Shown piece after piece: positions 34,763 through 43,199 of a stretch of 64,000 bases of DNA. Each line of letters begins with the position of its first letter. The stretch's first letter is position 1. Source of the stretch: Methylorubrum populi (GTDB lineage Bacteria; Pseudomonadota; Alphaproteobacteria; Rhizobiales; Beijerinckiaceae); NCBI GenBank assembly GCA_020741775.1, contig DYYG01000058.1:1-64000 (forward strand). Direction: 5' to 3'. The notes beneath the pieces are model-generated. The model saw nothing but the letters and a program-made list of their open reading frames with translations, did not search any database and had not been told where the DNA came from. Position numbers and translations under genes: made by a program.

Positions 34763-35682
34763 TCGCTCCTGAGCCAGTCGACCGCTCCGGCCGCGGAGCG
34801 GAATTCATCGAGGGCATGGATCCGCGCTTCCGGAATCGCGTCGCGGGCCATGGTCGCGAGGGCGTGGCCGGGGCCGAGTTCCAGCACGGTATCGCTGCCA
34901 TATTCCCGGCAGGCCTCCAGGCAGGCTGCCCAATCGATGGTCTGCGAGATTTGGCCGGCGAGCTTGGAGAGACCCGCCCGAGCGTCGAAGACCGGAGCGC
35001 CGTCGAGGCCACTGATCAACCGTGGCGCCCCCGGCGGGGGGCGGCGCGGGCTTTCTCCCGCGAGGGCTTCCTCGAAACGGCGGCTCGCCTCCCGCAGGAG
35101 GGGCGTGTGGGAGGGCGTTCGCACGGCCAGAACCACGGCCCGCAGAGCACCGGCGGCGCGGGCCTCCTCGCAGACTCGTTCGAGCGCCGGAACCGGGCCG
35201 CCGATGACGGCGCTGTCCGCGGCGTTGCGGATGGCGAGGTGGCAGCCATGCGACCCGGCCAGGGTCTCGATGGCCGCGCGCCGCAGGCCGCGGATTCCGG
35301 CAAGGCCGGCCCCCTCCCCGCCCGCCGCATCCATGGCGTCGGCTCGCGCGGCGGCAAGGCGCAGGATCGCCTCCGCGTTGAAGCGGCCGGCGCAGCCCCA
35401 GGCAGCGAGATCGCCGATACTGTAGCCGGCGACGATCGCGCGGGCGGGACGTGCCGCCTCCACGACGGTCCACCCCGCCAGAGCCGCGACGCAACAGAGG
35501 ATCTGCCCGGTGCGGTTGCCGTGCAGATCCGCGCCGGGAGAGCGGACCAGCTCCCGTGGGTCGCGGCCGAGAACACGTTCGGCCTCCACGAAGACCGGGG
35601 CCGCCGCCGGCCAGTCGGCGGTGAGATCGAACATCCCCGGATGCTGGTTGCCCTGGCCGGAGAGCAGAACCGCGAGGGTCAT
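34759..35682 (-). CDS. mdcH: Malonate decarboxylase, epsilon subunit (malonyl-CoA:ACP transacylase)
   Basis: Loads malonate from malonyl-CoA onto the acyl carrier subunit to prime the decarboxylase. The 307-residue protein is of FabD type: LSGQGNQHPGMFDL at the N-terminus, catalytic Ser in IVAGYSIGDLAAWGCAG, AIRNAADSAVIGG, active-site His in RTPSHTPLL. It starts at an ATG overlapping the mdcB stop (ATGA); the much longer upstream frame lies inside mdcB and is discounted. It is last in the operon. Confidence 0.93.
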   Translation of the reverse strand: MTLAVLLSGQGNQHPGMFDLTADWPAAAPVFVEAERVLGRDPRELVRSPGADLHGNRTGQILCCVAALAGWTVVEAARPARAIVAGYSIGDLAAWGCAGRFNAEAILRLAAARADAMDAAGGEGAGLAGIRGLRRAAIETLAGSHGCHLAIRNAADSAVIGGPVPALERVCEEARAAGALRAVVLAVRTPSHTPLLREASRRFEEALAGESPRRPPPGAPRLISGLDGAPVFDARAGLSKLAGQISQTIDWAACLEACREYGSDTVLELGPGHALATMARDAIPEARIHALDEFRSAAGAVDWLRSD

Positions 35683-36539
35683 GCGGCAGCCTCGATGCCG
35701 TCCACGAACAAGGTCATGGCCAGCAGGTCGGCCGCGCCGCCGGGGCTGAGACGGCGGGCAACGAAGGCTTGGTGCAGCGCCTCGGCGCGGGCGCGCCAGC
35801 CGGTCTGGGCGACGCCCCCTTCGGCGATGAAGCGCGCGGCCTCGCCCCGCGCGAAGGCGAATCCCTCGGGCCCGCCGCGATGCAGCAGGTTGGTGTCCTC
35901 GACATGCGCGACCAGGGCGAGGCAGCTCTCCACACGCGCGGCCTCCTCGTCGCCAGGGCGGGCCAAGCGGCCCCGGCGCAGGGCCGGCAGCCCGACGCGA
36001 TACAGGCTCGGGAAACCGGCGGCGGCCTCGGCCGGGGCGCCGCCGACGCCGTGACGGCGACGGACCCGCGCGCCCGGTGCGTGGAGCAGGACCGGACCGT
36101 CGAGGATGGCCGCGCCGTAGCGATCCCGAACGAGGCCGCCGAGCTCTCCTGCCCGCGGTCGCGGCAGGGCACCGGCCGCGGCGCAGAGAAGGCCGAGCCC
36201 GAAGATCGCGCCGCGATGCGTGTTCACGCCACCCGTCGCTGCCCGCATCGCCGCCTCGGCATCGAGACCGATGCGGCGCAGGGCCGTCATCGGCGCGACC
36301 CCGGCCCCGGCCCGCGCGAGGTCGCGGAAGAAGGGGGCGATGGCCGCATTGCTGGCACGGAACGTGTCCGCATCCATGTCGGCGTGGCTGCCGCAATCGA
36401 CGTGGCTGACCAAGCCCGGCTTCGGATAGGTTTCGAGTTCGAGCCGCAGGGCGCTGGCCGCCGCCCGCGCGATGACCTCGGCGGCGGGATGAGGGGACTC
36501 CTCGCGCGGAAGCGAACGGAGGGCCGAAAGCAGGCTCAT
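35679..36539 (-). CDS. mdcB: Triphosphoribosyl-dephospho-CoA synthase
   Basis: Makes the 2'-(5''-triphosphoribosyl)-3'-dephospho-CoA precursor of the decarboxylase prosthetic group, the same role as CitG. The 286-residue protein has the family motifs YPKPGLVSHVDCGSHADMD and GGVNTHRGAIFGLGLL, DTNLLHRGG and FVARRLSPGGAADLLAMT. Start and stop both overlap the neighbouring genes by 4 bases (ATGA), so translation is coupled with mdcG and mdcH. Confidence 0.93.
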   Translation of the reverse strand: MSLLSALRSLPREESPHPAAEVIARAAASALRLELETYPKPGLVSHVDCGSHADMDADTFRASNAAIAPFFRDLARAGAGVAPMTALRRIGLDAEAAMRAATGGVNTHRGAIFGLGLLCAAAGALPRPRAGELGGLVRDRYGAAILDGPVLLHAPGARVRRRHGVGGAPAEAAAGFPSLYRVGLPALRRGRLARPGDEEAARVESCLALVAHVEDTNLLHRGGPEGFAFARGEAARFIAEGGVAQTGWRARAEALHQAFVARRLSPGGAADLLAMTLFVDGIEAAA

Positions 36540-37201
36540 TCGGGGTCTCCCGCCAGGATGGCGGCGGCCGGGCGCAGGGCGAGGCGGTCGCGGTGCTTGA
36601 CGAGCACCGTGTCAGCGGGGCCGGCGGCGTCTAATTCCCGCCAGTTCACGCCGCCGCCATCGGAAAGCAGGATCTCGCCGTCGAGGCGCATCGGCGCCTC
36701 CGCCTCGATGCGCGCCAGACCGTCGAGAAGCGTCTGCGGGACCGCGCCGGATACCGGCCAGAGCAGGTCGAGGTCGGATTGCGCCGTCAGGTAAGGCAAG
36801 CCGGTAAGGCTCTGCCAGAGCAGGCCGCCGAAGGGGCGCGGCGCGAAGCCGTGGCTGTCGCCGAGGGCCAGGATCTTCCGAATCGTCGCCGACCAAGCGG
36901 ACGGACAGGCACAGTGGGTCTCGGAGAGGAGGACCGGAGAGCGGCGGCGGACCGCTTCGGGGGGAAGCGCAAGACCGATGCGGCGCTTGCCGTCCCGGGG
37001 CGGCAAGGGCAGGCCGGCCGGCACCAGCCCCTCCTCGCCCGGATGGGCGCGGCGCAGGATCACCGGGCGTCCCTCCCCGATCCAGGCCGCGACATGCGGC
37101 ACGCCCGCGAGGTCCGCCCGCCCGGCCAGCACCGCGCCCCAGGCGCGTGGCTCCACGTCGAGAAGGTCGTGGCGCCGGTAAGCCTCAACCGAGTTTGGCA
37201 T
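36536..37201 (-). CDS. mdcG: Phosphoribosyl-dephospho-CoA transferase (holo-ACP synthase)
   Basis: Attaches the triphosphoribosyl-dephospho-CoA arm to the serine of the acyl carrier subunit. The 221-residue protein has FGGLLWQSLTGLPYLTAQSD and LDLLWPVSG, which include the conserved acidic pair, and ILLSDGGGVNWRELD toward the C-terminus. The ATG overlaps the end of mdcE by 17 bases. The middle carries a CPSAWSATIRKI segment usual for the family. Confidence 0.9.
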   Translation of the reverse strand: MPNSVEAYRRHDLLDVEPRAWGAVLAGRADLAGVPHVAAWIGEGRPVILRRAHPGEEGLVPAGLPLPPRDGKRRIGLALPPEAVRRRSPVLLSETHCACPSAWSATIRKILALGDSHGFAPRPFGGLLWQSLTGLPYLTAQSDLDLLWPVSGAVPQTLLDGLARIEAEAPMRLDGEILLSDGGGVNWRELDAAGPADTVLVKHRDRLALRPAAAILAGDPE

Positions 37202-37964
37202 CCCGCACCACCTGCGCGGCGATCGTCTCGGCCACCGGCCGCCCGCCCCGCTCGCGCCCCGCCCGGTCGCGACGATCCTCGGCGGGAAGCGCGTCGATCA
37301 CGGCGGCGATCTGCTCGGCCAGCGGCCGGTCCGGATCGAGCACCGCCTGCACGGCACCGGTGCGCACCATGTTATCGAGGCCCGGCGCGAAGACCGGGGT
37401 GTCCTTCGCCATCGCCTCCAGCCGGTCGAGGGGCAGCTTCGTGACGCGCGCCACGGAGGGCAGGTCCATCACGCTCGGGTTCGCTCCTGGCAGGCCGACG
37501 AGGATGCGGGTCGCCAGCGCCGTGGCGATGAAGGCGCCCGCCGCCGAGTGTCCGTAGATCAGCCCGATGGTGGGGTGGCCCTGAGCATCGGCCAGCAGCA
37601 GCGTCTTGGCCAGATGGGCGAGGTATTCGTTGAGGCCGAGCAGCTCGTCGCGCCGACTCATGCGCTGGCTGTCGGAATCGATGGCCACGAGGATGGGCGT
37701 CTGGCCGCCCCGGCGCACCACGCCGAGGACATCGGCCGCGAGCCGGCAGGCGCCATCGACGCCGAGCGCCGTATCGCCGTCGATGCCGATCACCGCGAGC
37801 CGGCCGCCCCGGAACGGACCCTCACCGCTGACAAGGCCATCCTCGACGGTGACGGAATGACCGTTGGGAAAGAGCTCCGACAGAATGTCCGGGAGCCGCA
37901 TCCGCGATCCCTGTGCCGACGCGCCGTCTCGCGCCGATCCGGTATCCAGGTCAGCGCGCGTCAT
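37185..37964 (-). CDS. mdcE: Malonate decarboxylase, gamma subunit
   Basis: Co-decarboxylase subunit of the carboxyltransferase fold, paired with MdcD. ATG 37964 (259 residues) is used because GGGGAGA lies just upstream; an earlier in-frame start would add only residues within mdcD. Motifs include LAVIGIDGDTALGVDGACRL, PILVAIDSDSQRMSRRDEL and GLIYGHSAAGAFIATALATR, where the Gly-Ala-Ala oxyanion region is seen. It overlaps mdcD by 14 bases. Confidence 0.92.
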   Translation of the reverse strand: MTRADLDTGSARDGASAQGSRMRLPDILSELFPNGHSVTVEDGLVSGEGPFRGGRLAVIGIDGDTALGVDGACRLAADVLGVVRRGGQTPILVAIDSDSQRMSRRDELLGLNEYLAHLAKTLLLADAQGHPTIGLIYGHSAAGAFIATALATRILVGLPGANPSVMDLPSVARVTKLPLDRLEAMAKDTPVFAPGLDNMVRTGAVQAVLDPDRPLAEQIAAVIDALPAEDRRDRAGRERGGRPVAETIAAQVVRDAKLG

Positions 37965-38883
37965 GGGTGGTCTCCCCGAGGCTGGCGAGCAGGGCATCGA
38001 AATCGGCGGTGGTCAGGGCCGGAACCGCGTCGGGGTCGTTCACGCCGAGCCGGCCCCAGATCTCGGTGGCGTCGCGGCAATCGCCGAAGCGGGTCAGGCG
38101 CTCCTCCAGCCGCTTCTGCTCCGCCTCCATGGTGGCGAGATCGAAGGGCGGCGCGCGCGAGATCAGGTCGAGGGCCGCCTGCCGGAAGGCCTGGACCGTG
38201 TCGTCGGCAACGGCGTCGGCGCCGCCAATGAGCCGGCGATGCTTGCCGCCCATGGTGCGCCAGACGAGGGCGCGATCGCGGGAATCGAATTCCTCCGCAC
38301 CCTTGTTGGTCTCGATCACCTCCGGACCCGAGACGGAGATGCGTCCGCCCTCCGAAACGACGAGCCGCGAGCAGGTCGCCGCAATCAGCCCACCGCCGCC
38401 ATAGGCCCCGGCCCGGCCACCAATCAGGCCGATCACCGGCACCCCGGCCGCGCGCAGTTGCGTGATGGCCCGCATCACCTCGGCGATGGCGGTCTCGCCG
38501 GCATTGGCCTCCTGGAGGCGCACGCCGCCGGTATCGAACAGGATCAGCACGGCATCGGGCTTGAGGACCAAGGCGGCCCGCAGCAGGCCGACGAGCTTGG
38601 CGCCATGCACCTCGCCGAAGGCGCCGCCCATGAAGCGACCCTCCTGCGCGGCGACGAGGACGGCTTTGCCCTCGAGACGTCCCGAGCCGACGATCATGCC
38701 GTCGTCGAAGGCGCGCGGCAGATCGAACAGCGGCAGGTGCGGGCTCATTTGGCGCTGCTCGGGGCCGATGACCTCGCGGAAGGATCCGGCATCGAGAAGT
38801 CCGTCGATGCGGGAGCGGGCGCTCGCCTCGTACCAGCTGGTGGCCCAGCCCTTGGCGGCCGGGTCGACGATCCGTTCGCTCAT
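37951..38883 (-). CDS. mdcD: Malonate decarboxylase, beta subunit
   Basis: Catalyses decarboxylation of the malonyl thioester with MdcE. The 310-residue crotonase/carboxyltransferase-fold protein starts SERIVDPAAKGWATSWYEAS; ARSRIDGLLDAGSFREVIGP, GRLEGKAVLVAAQEGRFMGG and IGLIGGRAGAYGGGGLIAAT follow. It starts 2 bases after mdcC. Length and order match the beta subunit in other proteobacteria. Confidence 0.94.
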   Translation of the reverse strand: MSERIVDPAAKGWATSWYEASARSRIDGLLDAGSFREVIGPEQRQMSPHLPLFDLPRAFDDGMIVGSGRLEGKAVLVAAQEGRFMGGAFGEVHGAKLVGLLRAALVLKPDAVLILFDTGGVRLQEANAGETAIAEVMRAITQLRAAGVPVIGLIGGRAGAYGGGGLIAATCSRLVVSEGGRISVSGPEVIETNKGAEEFDSRDRALVWRTMGGKHRRLIGGADAVADDTVQAFRQAALDLISRAPPFDLATMEAEQKRLEERLTRFGDCRDATEIWGRLGVNDPDAVPALTTADFDALLASLGETTHDAR

Positions 38884-38885
38884 CG

Positions 38886-39194
38886 TCAGACCTCCATCAG
38901 CCGGGCGCCCTGAAGGAGGCGCAGGGATACGGTGTCGGGGCGGGCGCCCCCATCATTGATGGTGATGCGCAGGCCGCCGGGCTGGCTGCGGGCAACGAAA
39001 TCCGCGACCACCGCCGCCCAGACCTCGCCGTAGCCGCGGATCGGCGTCTCGATCTCGACCGTACACTCGGTCGGGGCGAGCGCGCGCTCCAGGAGCACCT
39101 CGAGATTGCCGGAGGCGACCACCCCGGTGATGGCCTGCGCCTTCGCACCGGGCAGGGCGCGGGACGTGGTGTGTCGGAAGCTGAGCTTTTCCAT
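38886..39194 (-). CDS. mdcC: Malonate decarboxylase acyl carrier protein, delta subunit
   Basis: Small carrier of 102 residues that holds the acetyl/malonyl group on the special CoA-derived arm. It starts MEKLSFRHTTSRALPGAKAQ and has GVVASGNLEVLLE, in which the Ser is the expected attachment site, then INDGGARPDTVSLRLLQGAR. The longer upstream frame lies within mdcA and is not used. It begins 7 bases after the mdcA stop. Confidence 0.93.
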   Translation of the reverse strand: MEKLSFRHTTSRALPGAKAQAITGVVASGNLEVLLERALAPTECTVEIETPIRGYGEVWAAVVADFVARSQPGGLRITINDGGARPDTVSLRLLQGARLMEV

Positions 39195-39201
39195 CACGAC
39201 C

Positions 39202-40848
39202 TCACCAGTTCCGGAACTTGGCCGGCGGCTCGTAGAGTCCGCCCGACCAATGCACGAGATCCTTGATCGACTTCGCCGCGAGCAGGGAGCGGTCGGCGTC
39301 GAGGGGTTCGATGCCGAGATCTTCCGGGCGGCGGACGATGCCGCGCTCGCGCAGACGTTCGACCATGGCCCGGTCGCGCCCACGGCCGATCTCGGTATAG
39401 CCGGCGATGCCACGGATCGCCTGCTCGCGCTCATCCGCATCGCGGCAGAGCAGAAGGTTGGCGATGCCCTCTTCCGTCACGATGTGGGTGACGTCGTCGG
39501 CGTAGACCATCACCGGAGCGAGCTCCAAGCCGATCTTCTTCGCCAGTTCCAGGGCATCGAGCCGTTCGACGAAGGCCGACGCCAGCCCCTCGCCGAAGGT
39601 TTCGACGATCTGCACCACGAGCTTGCGCCCGCGCATAAGGGCCGGATCGCCGGTGATCTGCGCCTCGCGGCCGGCCTTCATCCAGGTATCGGAGGGGTGG
39701 CGCCGGCCATGCGGGTCCGAGCCCATATTGGGCGCGCCGCCGAAGCCGGCCACGCGGTTCTGCGTCACCGTCGAGGAATGGCCGGCGAGGTCGATCTGCA
39801 GGGTCGAGCCGATGAACAGGTCACAGGCATAGAGCCCGGCGGTCTGGCAGAAGGCCCGATTGGAGCGGAGCGAGCCATCGGCGCCGGTGAAGAAGATGTC
39901 GGGGCGCTCGCGGATGTAGCGGTCCATGCCGACTTCGGAGCCGAAGCAATGCACCTGCTTCACCCAGCCCGATTCGATGGCCGGAATCAGGGTCGGGTGC
40001 GGGTTGAGCGCCCAATGCGTAGCGATCTCACCCTTCAGGCCGAGACGCTCGGCATAGGTCGGCAGCAGCAATTCGATGGCCGCCGTGCCGAAGCCGATGC
40101 CGTGGTTGAGGCGGCGGATGCCGTACTCGGCGTAGATCCCCTTGATCGCCATCATGGCCATCAGGATCTGGGTTTCCGTCATTGCCGCCGGATCGCGGGT
40201 GAACAGCGGCTCGACGTAGAACGGCTTGTCGGCCTCGACCACGAAATCGATCCGGTCGCCGGGAATGTCGACGCGGGGCACGCGCTCGACGATCTCGTTG
40301 ACCTGCGCCACCACCACGCCGTTCTTGAAGGCGGTTGCCTCCACCACGGTCGGCGTGTCCTCGGTGTTCGGGCCGGTATACAGGTTGCCGTCCCGGTCGG
40401 CCGAGACGCCGGCGATCAAGGCGACGTTCGGGGTGAGATCGACGAAGTAGCGGGCGAACAGCTCCAGATAGGTGTGGACCGCCCCGAGCTCGATCTGCCC
40501 GCCATAGAGCATGCGGGCGATGCGTCCGCCCTGTGGGCCCGAATAGGAATAATCGAGGCGCCGGGCGATCCCCTGCTCGAACACGTCGAGATGTTCCGGC
40601 AGCACGATGCCGGACTGGACCATGTGCAGATCGTGCACGCGGGCCGGGTCACACTGGCTCAGGGCCCGCGCGAGGCAATCCGCCTGCTTCTGGTTGTCGC
40701 CCTCAAGGCAGACCCGGTCGCCGGGGCGTAGAATCGCCTCCAGTAGCGCGACCACGTCGGCGGCGGCCACGACCTTGCCCGAGCCATGGGCCCGGCCCGC
40801 CTCGATCCGCGCATCGCGGGCTTCCCGCTCCTGGCGCCAGCCGCTCAT
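39202..40848 (-). CDS. mdcA: Malonate decarboxylase, alpha subunit (acetyl-ACP:malonate transferase)
   Basis: Swaps acetyl for malonyl on the carrier subunit. The 548-residue product starts MSGWRQEREARDARIEAG at an ATG with AGGGAGCGG upstream; 34 further in-frame codons would run into the operator region. Family motifs include CLEGDNQKQADCLARALSQ, IAGVSADRDGNLYTGPNTED, RRLNHGIGFGTAAIELLLP, HCFGSEVGMDRYIRERPDIF and NRVAGFGGAPNMGSDPHGRR. It is the first gene of mdcACDEGBH and is divergent from the transporter genes. Confidence 0.95.
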   Translation of the reverse strand: MSGWRQEREARDARIEAGRAHGSGKVVAAADVVALLEAILRPGDRVCLEGDNQKQADCLARALSQCDPARVHDLHMVQSGIVLPEHLDVFEQGIARRLDYSYSGPQGGRIARMLYGGQIELGAVHTYLELFARYFVDLTPNVALIAGVSADRDGNLYTGPNTEDTPTVVEATAFKNGVVVAQVNEIVERVPRVDIPGDRIDFVVEADKPFYVEPLFTRDPAAMTETQILMAMMAIKGIYAEYGIRRLNHGIGFGTAAIELLLPTYAERLGLKGEIATHWALNPHPTLIPAIESGWVKQVHCFGSEVGMDRYIRERPDIFFTGADGSLRSNRAFCQTAGLYACDLFIGSTLQIDLAGHSSTVTQNRVAGFGGAPNMGSDPHGRRHPSDTWMKAGREAQITGDPALMRGRKLVVQIVETFGEGLASAFVERLDALELAKKIGLELAPVMVYADDVTHIVTEEGIANLLLCRDADEREQAIRGIAGYTEIGRGRDRAMVERLRERGIVRRPEDLGIEPLDADRSLLAAKSIKDLVHWSGGLYEPPAKFRNW

Positions 40849-40878
40849 CCGGTCCGCTCCCTGTGGTGGCCTCACGGC

Positions 40879-41040
40879 GTATGCGGCGGCGGCGGTTTTG
40901 ACCGTTGCCGTATGCGCTGCGGCGTTCCAGTTCCGGTTTTTGTATTCCAACTTGCGTCTTTGTCAATATCCTGCATACGTTGAGGCAACAAAAACGAATC
41001 GCTGAATACGGGATGGAGACGCGCGATGGCGAATGTATGC
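40879..41040. promoter_or_regulatory. Repeated GTATGC motif between mdcA and mdcL (candidate operator)
   Basis: GTATGC occurs at 40879-40884, 40910-40915 and 41035-41040 and, on the opposite strand, at 40973-40978; extended copies share CGTATGCGG-like sequence. The cluster lies in the 269-base divergent promoter region. The GntR protein encoded at 42330 is the natural candidate to bind it. Confidence 0.5.
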
Positions 41041-41117
41041 GGGGAGGCAGTAACGCTCCCTCGAAGCGGGTCGATGCCGATGGTCCGGTCGGTGACCCTG
41101 GGTGAAGGAGGCGACCG

Positions 41118-41573
41118 ATGACCATCCTCGGCGTCGCGCTCCTCGCGCTGTGCACCCTTGTCGGCGTCTTCCTGGGCGATCTGCTCGGGATCTTGCTCAA
41201 CGTGAAGGCCAATGTCGGCGGTGTCGGCATCGCCATGATGCTGCTGATCGCCGCCCGGATCTGGTTGGTGCGCCATGACCGGCTCGGCCACGCGACCAAA
41301 CTCGGGGTCGAGTTCTGGGCCAGCATGTACATCCCGATCGTGGTGGCCATGGCCGCACAGCAGAACGTCGTCGCGGCGGTGAGCGGCGGGCCGATCGTCA
41401 TCATCGCGGCGGTCGGCAGCGTGCTGCTGTGCTTTGCCGCGACGGCCCTGCTCGGCCGCATCGGTAAGCGGCCGGCACAGGACAGCGCGGACATCGAGCA
41501 TGCCGGCGCCGTCATCGCCGGGGACGCCGAAGCGCCATCGCCCATGCGGCCCACGACCACGATCCGGAGGTAA
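41118..41573 (+). CDS. mdcL: Malonate transporter subunit MadL
   Basis: Small subunit of the two-part malonate carrier, 151 residues. Four hydrophobic segments are visible: ILGVALLALCTLVGVFLGDLL, GIAMMLLIAARIWL, FWASMYIPIVVAMA and GGPIVIIAAVGSVLLCFAAT. This is the MadL pattern, with KANVGGVGIAM in the first loop. Malonate uptake by this family has been linked to sodium symport in related systems. Its final codons contain the ribosome binding site of the next gene. Confidence 0.92.
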   Translation: MTILGVALLALCTLVGVFLGDLLGILLNVKANVGGVGIAMMLLIAARIWLVRHDRLGHATKLGVEFWASMYIPIVVAMAAQQNVVAAVSGGPIVIIAAVGSVLLCFAATALLGRIGKRPAQDSADIEHAGAVIAGDAEAPSPMRPTTTIRR

Positions 41574-41577
41574 GCCG

Positions 41578-42342
41578 ATGCTGCACATGCTCGAACACGT
41601 CTTCGTCGAACAGAGCCTCGTGGCGGCCTTCGCGGTCATCGGCGGGCTGATGCTGGTGTCGCATGTCGTCGCGAAACACCTGACGGGCGGCCGGATCCAC
41701 GGCTCGGCCATCGCCATCGTGCTCGGCCTCGTGCTGGCCTATGCCGGCGGGCTCGCGACCGGAGGGAAGCGGGGGCTCGCCGACATCCCGGCTCTGGCCG
41801 GCATCGGTCTGATGGGCGGGGCGATGCTGCGCGACTTCGCCATTGTTGCCACCGCCTTCGAGGTGGACGTGATCGAGGCGCGCCGTGCCGGTCTCCTCGG
41901 CGTCGTCGCGCTGGCGCTCGGCACGATGCTGCCCTTCCTCGTCGGCACCCTGACAGCGGTGGCTTTCGGCTACCACGACGCGGTATCGATCACGACCATC
42001 GGCGCGGGCGCCATCACCTACATCGTCGGTCCCGTCACCGGGGCGGCGCTCGGCGCCGATTCCACCGTGATGGCGCTCTCGATCGCCACCGGGGTCACCA
42101 AGGCGGTGATGGTGATGGTGGGCACGCCCCTGGTCGCCCGGCTGATCGGCCTCGACAATCCGCGCTCGGCCATGGCCTATGGCGGCCTGATGGGCACGGT
42201 GAGCGGCGTCGCGGGTGGGCTCGCCGCCACCGATCCGAAGCTCGTCCCCTACGGCGCGTTGACCGCGACCTTCCATACCGGCATCGGCTGCCTCGTCGGT
42301 CCGTCGCTGCTGTTCCTGATCGTGCGAGCATGGGTGGGCTGA
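41578..42342 (+). CDS. mdcM: Malonate transporter subunit MadM
   Basis: Large subunit of the malonate carrier, 254 residues, starting MLHMLEHVFVEQSLVAAFAV after a CGGAGG ribosome binding site within mdcL. Hydrophobic segments and glycine-rich loops (AITYIVGPVTGAALGADSTV, GGLMGTVSGVAGGLAATDPK) match MadM. The longer frame starting at 41434 overlaps mdcL and lacks a site. The regulator gene begins before this one ends. Confidence 0.92.
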   Translation: MLHMLEHVFVEQSLVAAFAVIGGLMLVSHVVAKHLTGGRIHGSAIAIVLGLVLAYAGGLATGGKRGLADIPALAGIGLMGGAMLRDFAIVATAFEVDVIEARRAGLLGVVALALGTMLPFLVGTLTAVAFGYHDAVSITTIGAGAITYIVGPVTGAALGADSTVMALSIATGVTKAVMVMVGTPLVARLIGLDNPRSAMAYGGLMGTVSGVAGGLAATDPKLVPYGALTATFHTGIGCLVGPSLLFLIVRAWVG

Positions 42343-43034
42343 CGCGGATGGGCGACAGCGGTGAGATCGATGGCATCGGCGAGGGGCGCGGGCTCCTCTC
42401 CGACCAGATCCGCAACGCCCTGACCGACGAGATCGCCTCCGGCGTCCTCGCGGCGGGCATCTCCCTCGACGAACAGGATCTCGCCGACCGCTTCGGCGCC
42501 TCGCGCACGCCCGTCCGCGAGGCCCTGCGCCAACTCGCCTCCAGCGGTCTGGTCGAGATGCGGCCCCGGCGAGGCGTCGTGGTCACCCGCATGACGCCCG
42601 AGCGGATCATGGAGATGTTCGAGACCACGGCGGAGTTCGAGGCCCTGTGCGTGCGGCTCGCCACCTACCGGATGACGCCGCTCGAACTCAGCGCCCTGAT
42701 GGACCTGCACGAGCAAGCGGCGGCGCCCGTCGCGAACCAGGATTACGACACCTACGACGCCCTCAACCGGTCCTTTCACGAGGCGCTGTACCGCGCGACC
42801 CATAACGGCTTCATGGCCGAACAGGCCCTGGCGATTCGGGCGCGCCTGTCGGCCTTCCGCCGGACGCAACTGCGCCACGGCGAGCGCATCCTGCGCTCCC
42901 GCGCCGAGCACGGCGAGATCCTGCGGGCCATCGCCGAGGGCGATGGCGAGGTCGCGGCGCGGCGGATGCGAGCCCACATGCTCAACGCCGCAAGCGCCCT
43001 CGGCCGCTACGTCGCCGAGCACGCCAGCGCGTGA
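42330..43034 (+). CDS. GntR/FadR-type regulator of malonate metabolism
   Basis: A 234-residue regulator, with winged HTH (LSDQIRNALTDEIASGVLAA then EQDLADRFGASRTPVREALRQ) and a C-terminal FCD ligand domain (FETTAEFEALCVRLA, NRSFHEALYRATHNGF, RSRAEHGEILRAIAEGD) whose His residues normally bind a metal. The first ATG overlaps mdcM by 13 bases; ATG 42348 is an alternative start. Position in the transporter operon makes malonate or malonyl-CoA the likely effector and the GTATGC cluster the likely target. It corresponds to MdcY/MadR-type regulators. Confidence 0.85.
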   Translation: MGGLTRMGDSGEIDGIGEGRGLLSDQIRNALTDEIASGVLAAGISLDEQDLADRFGASRTPVREALRQLASSGLVEMRPRRGVVVTRMTPERIMEMFETTAEFEALCVRLATYRMTPLELSALMDLHEQAAAPVANQDYDTYDALNRSFHEALYRATHNGFMAEQALAIRARLSAFRRTQLRHGERILRSRAEHGEILRAIAEGDGEVAARRMRAHMLNAASALGRYVAEHASA

Positions 43035-43134
43035 GCCTCTCGCCGGAACGGAGAGCGGCCGACATCACCACCGGAAGAACCTTCGCAACCCCAGGCCCGT
43101 CAGGGCCACGGGCGGCGCGGCCGGGTGAGCCCGT

Positions 43135-43149
43135 GTAACGTTTTGTGAC
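43135..43149 (-). promoter_or_regulatory. GTTAC-type direct-repeat box upstream of the response regulator
   Basis: On the minus strand the sequence is GTCACAAAACGTTAC: half-sites GTCAC and GTTAC with a 10-base period. It lies 51 bases before the response regulator start. The same 15-base arrangement (14 of 15 identical) recurs at 45319. Confidence 0.6.
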
Positions 43150-43199
43150 AACGTCCACTTTCGCGTTGCCGGGCCCTTCGCCCCCCCTATGCTCGGGGC

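Noticed and set aside
34006..36054. 682-codon plus-strand frame spanning the IorB end and the mdcH/mdcB genes
   Set aside because: It crosses the palindromes and lies opposite well-supported mdc genes; Arg/Gly-rich translation.
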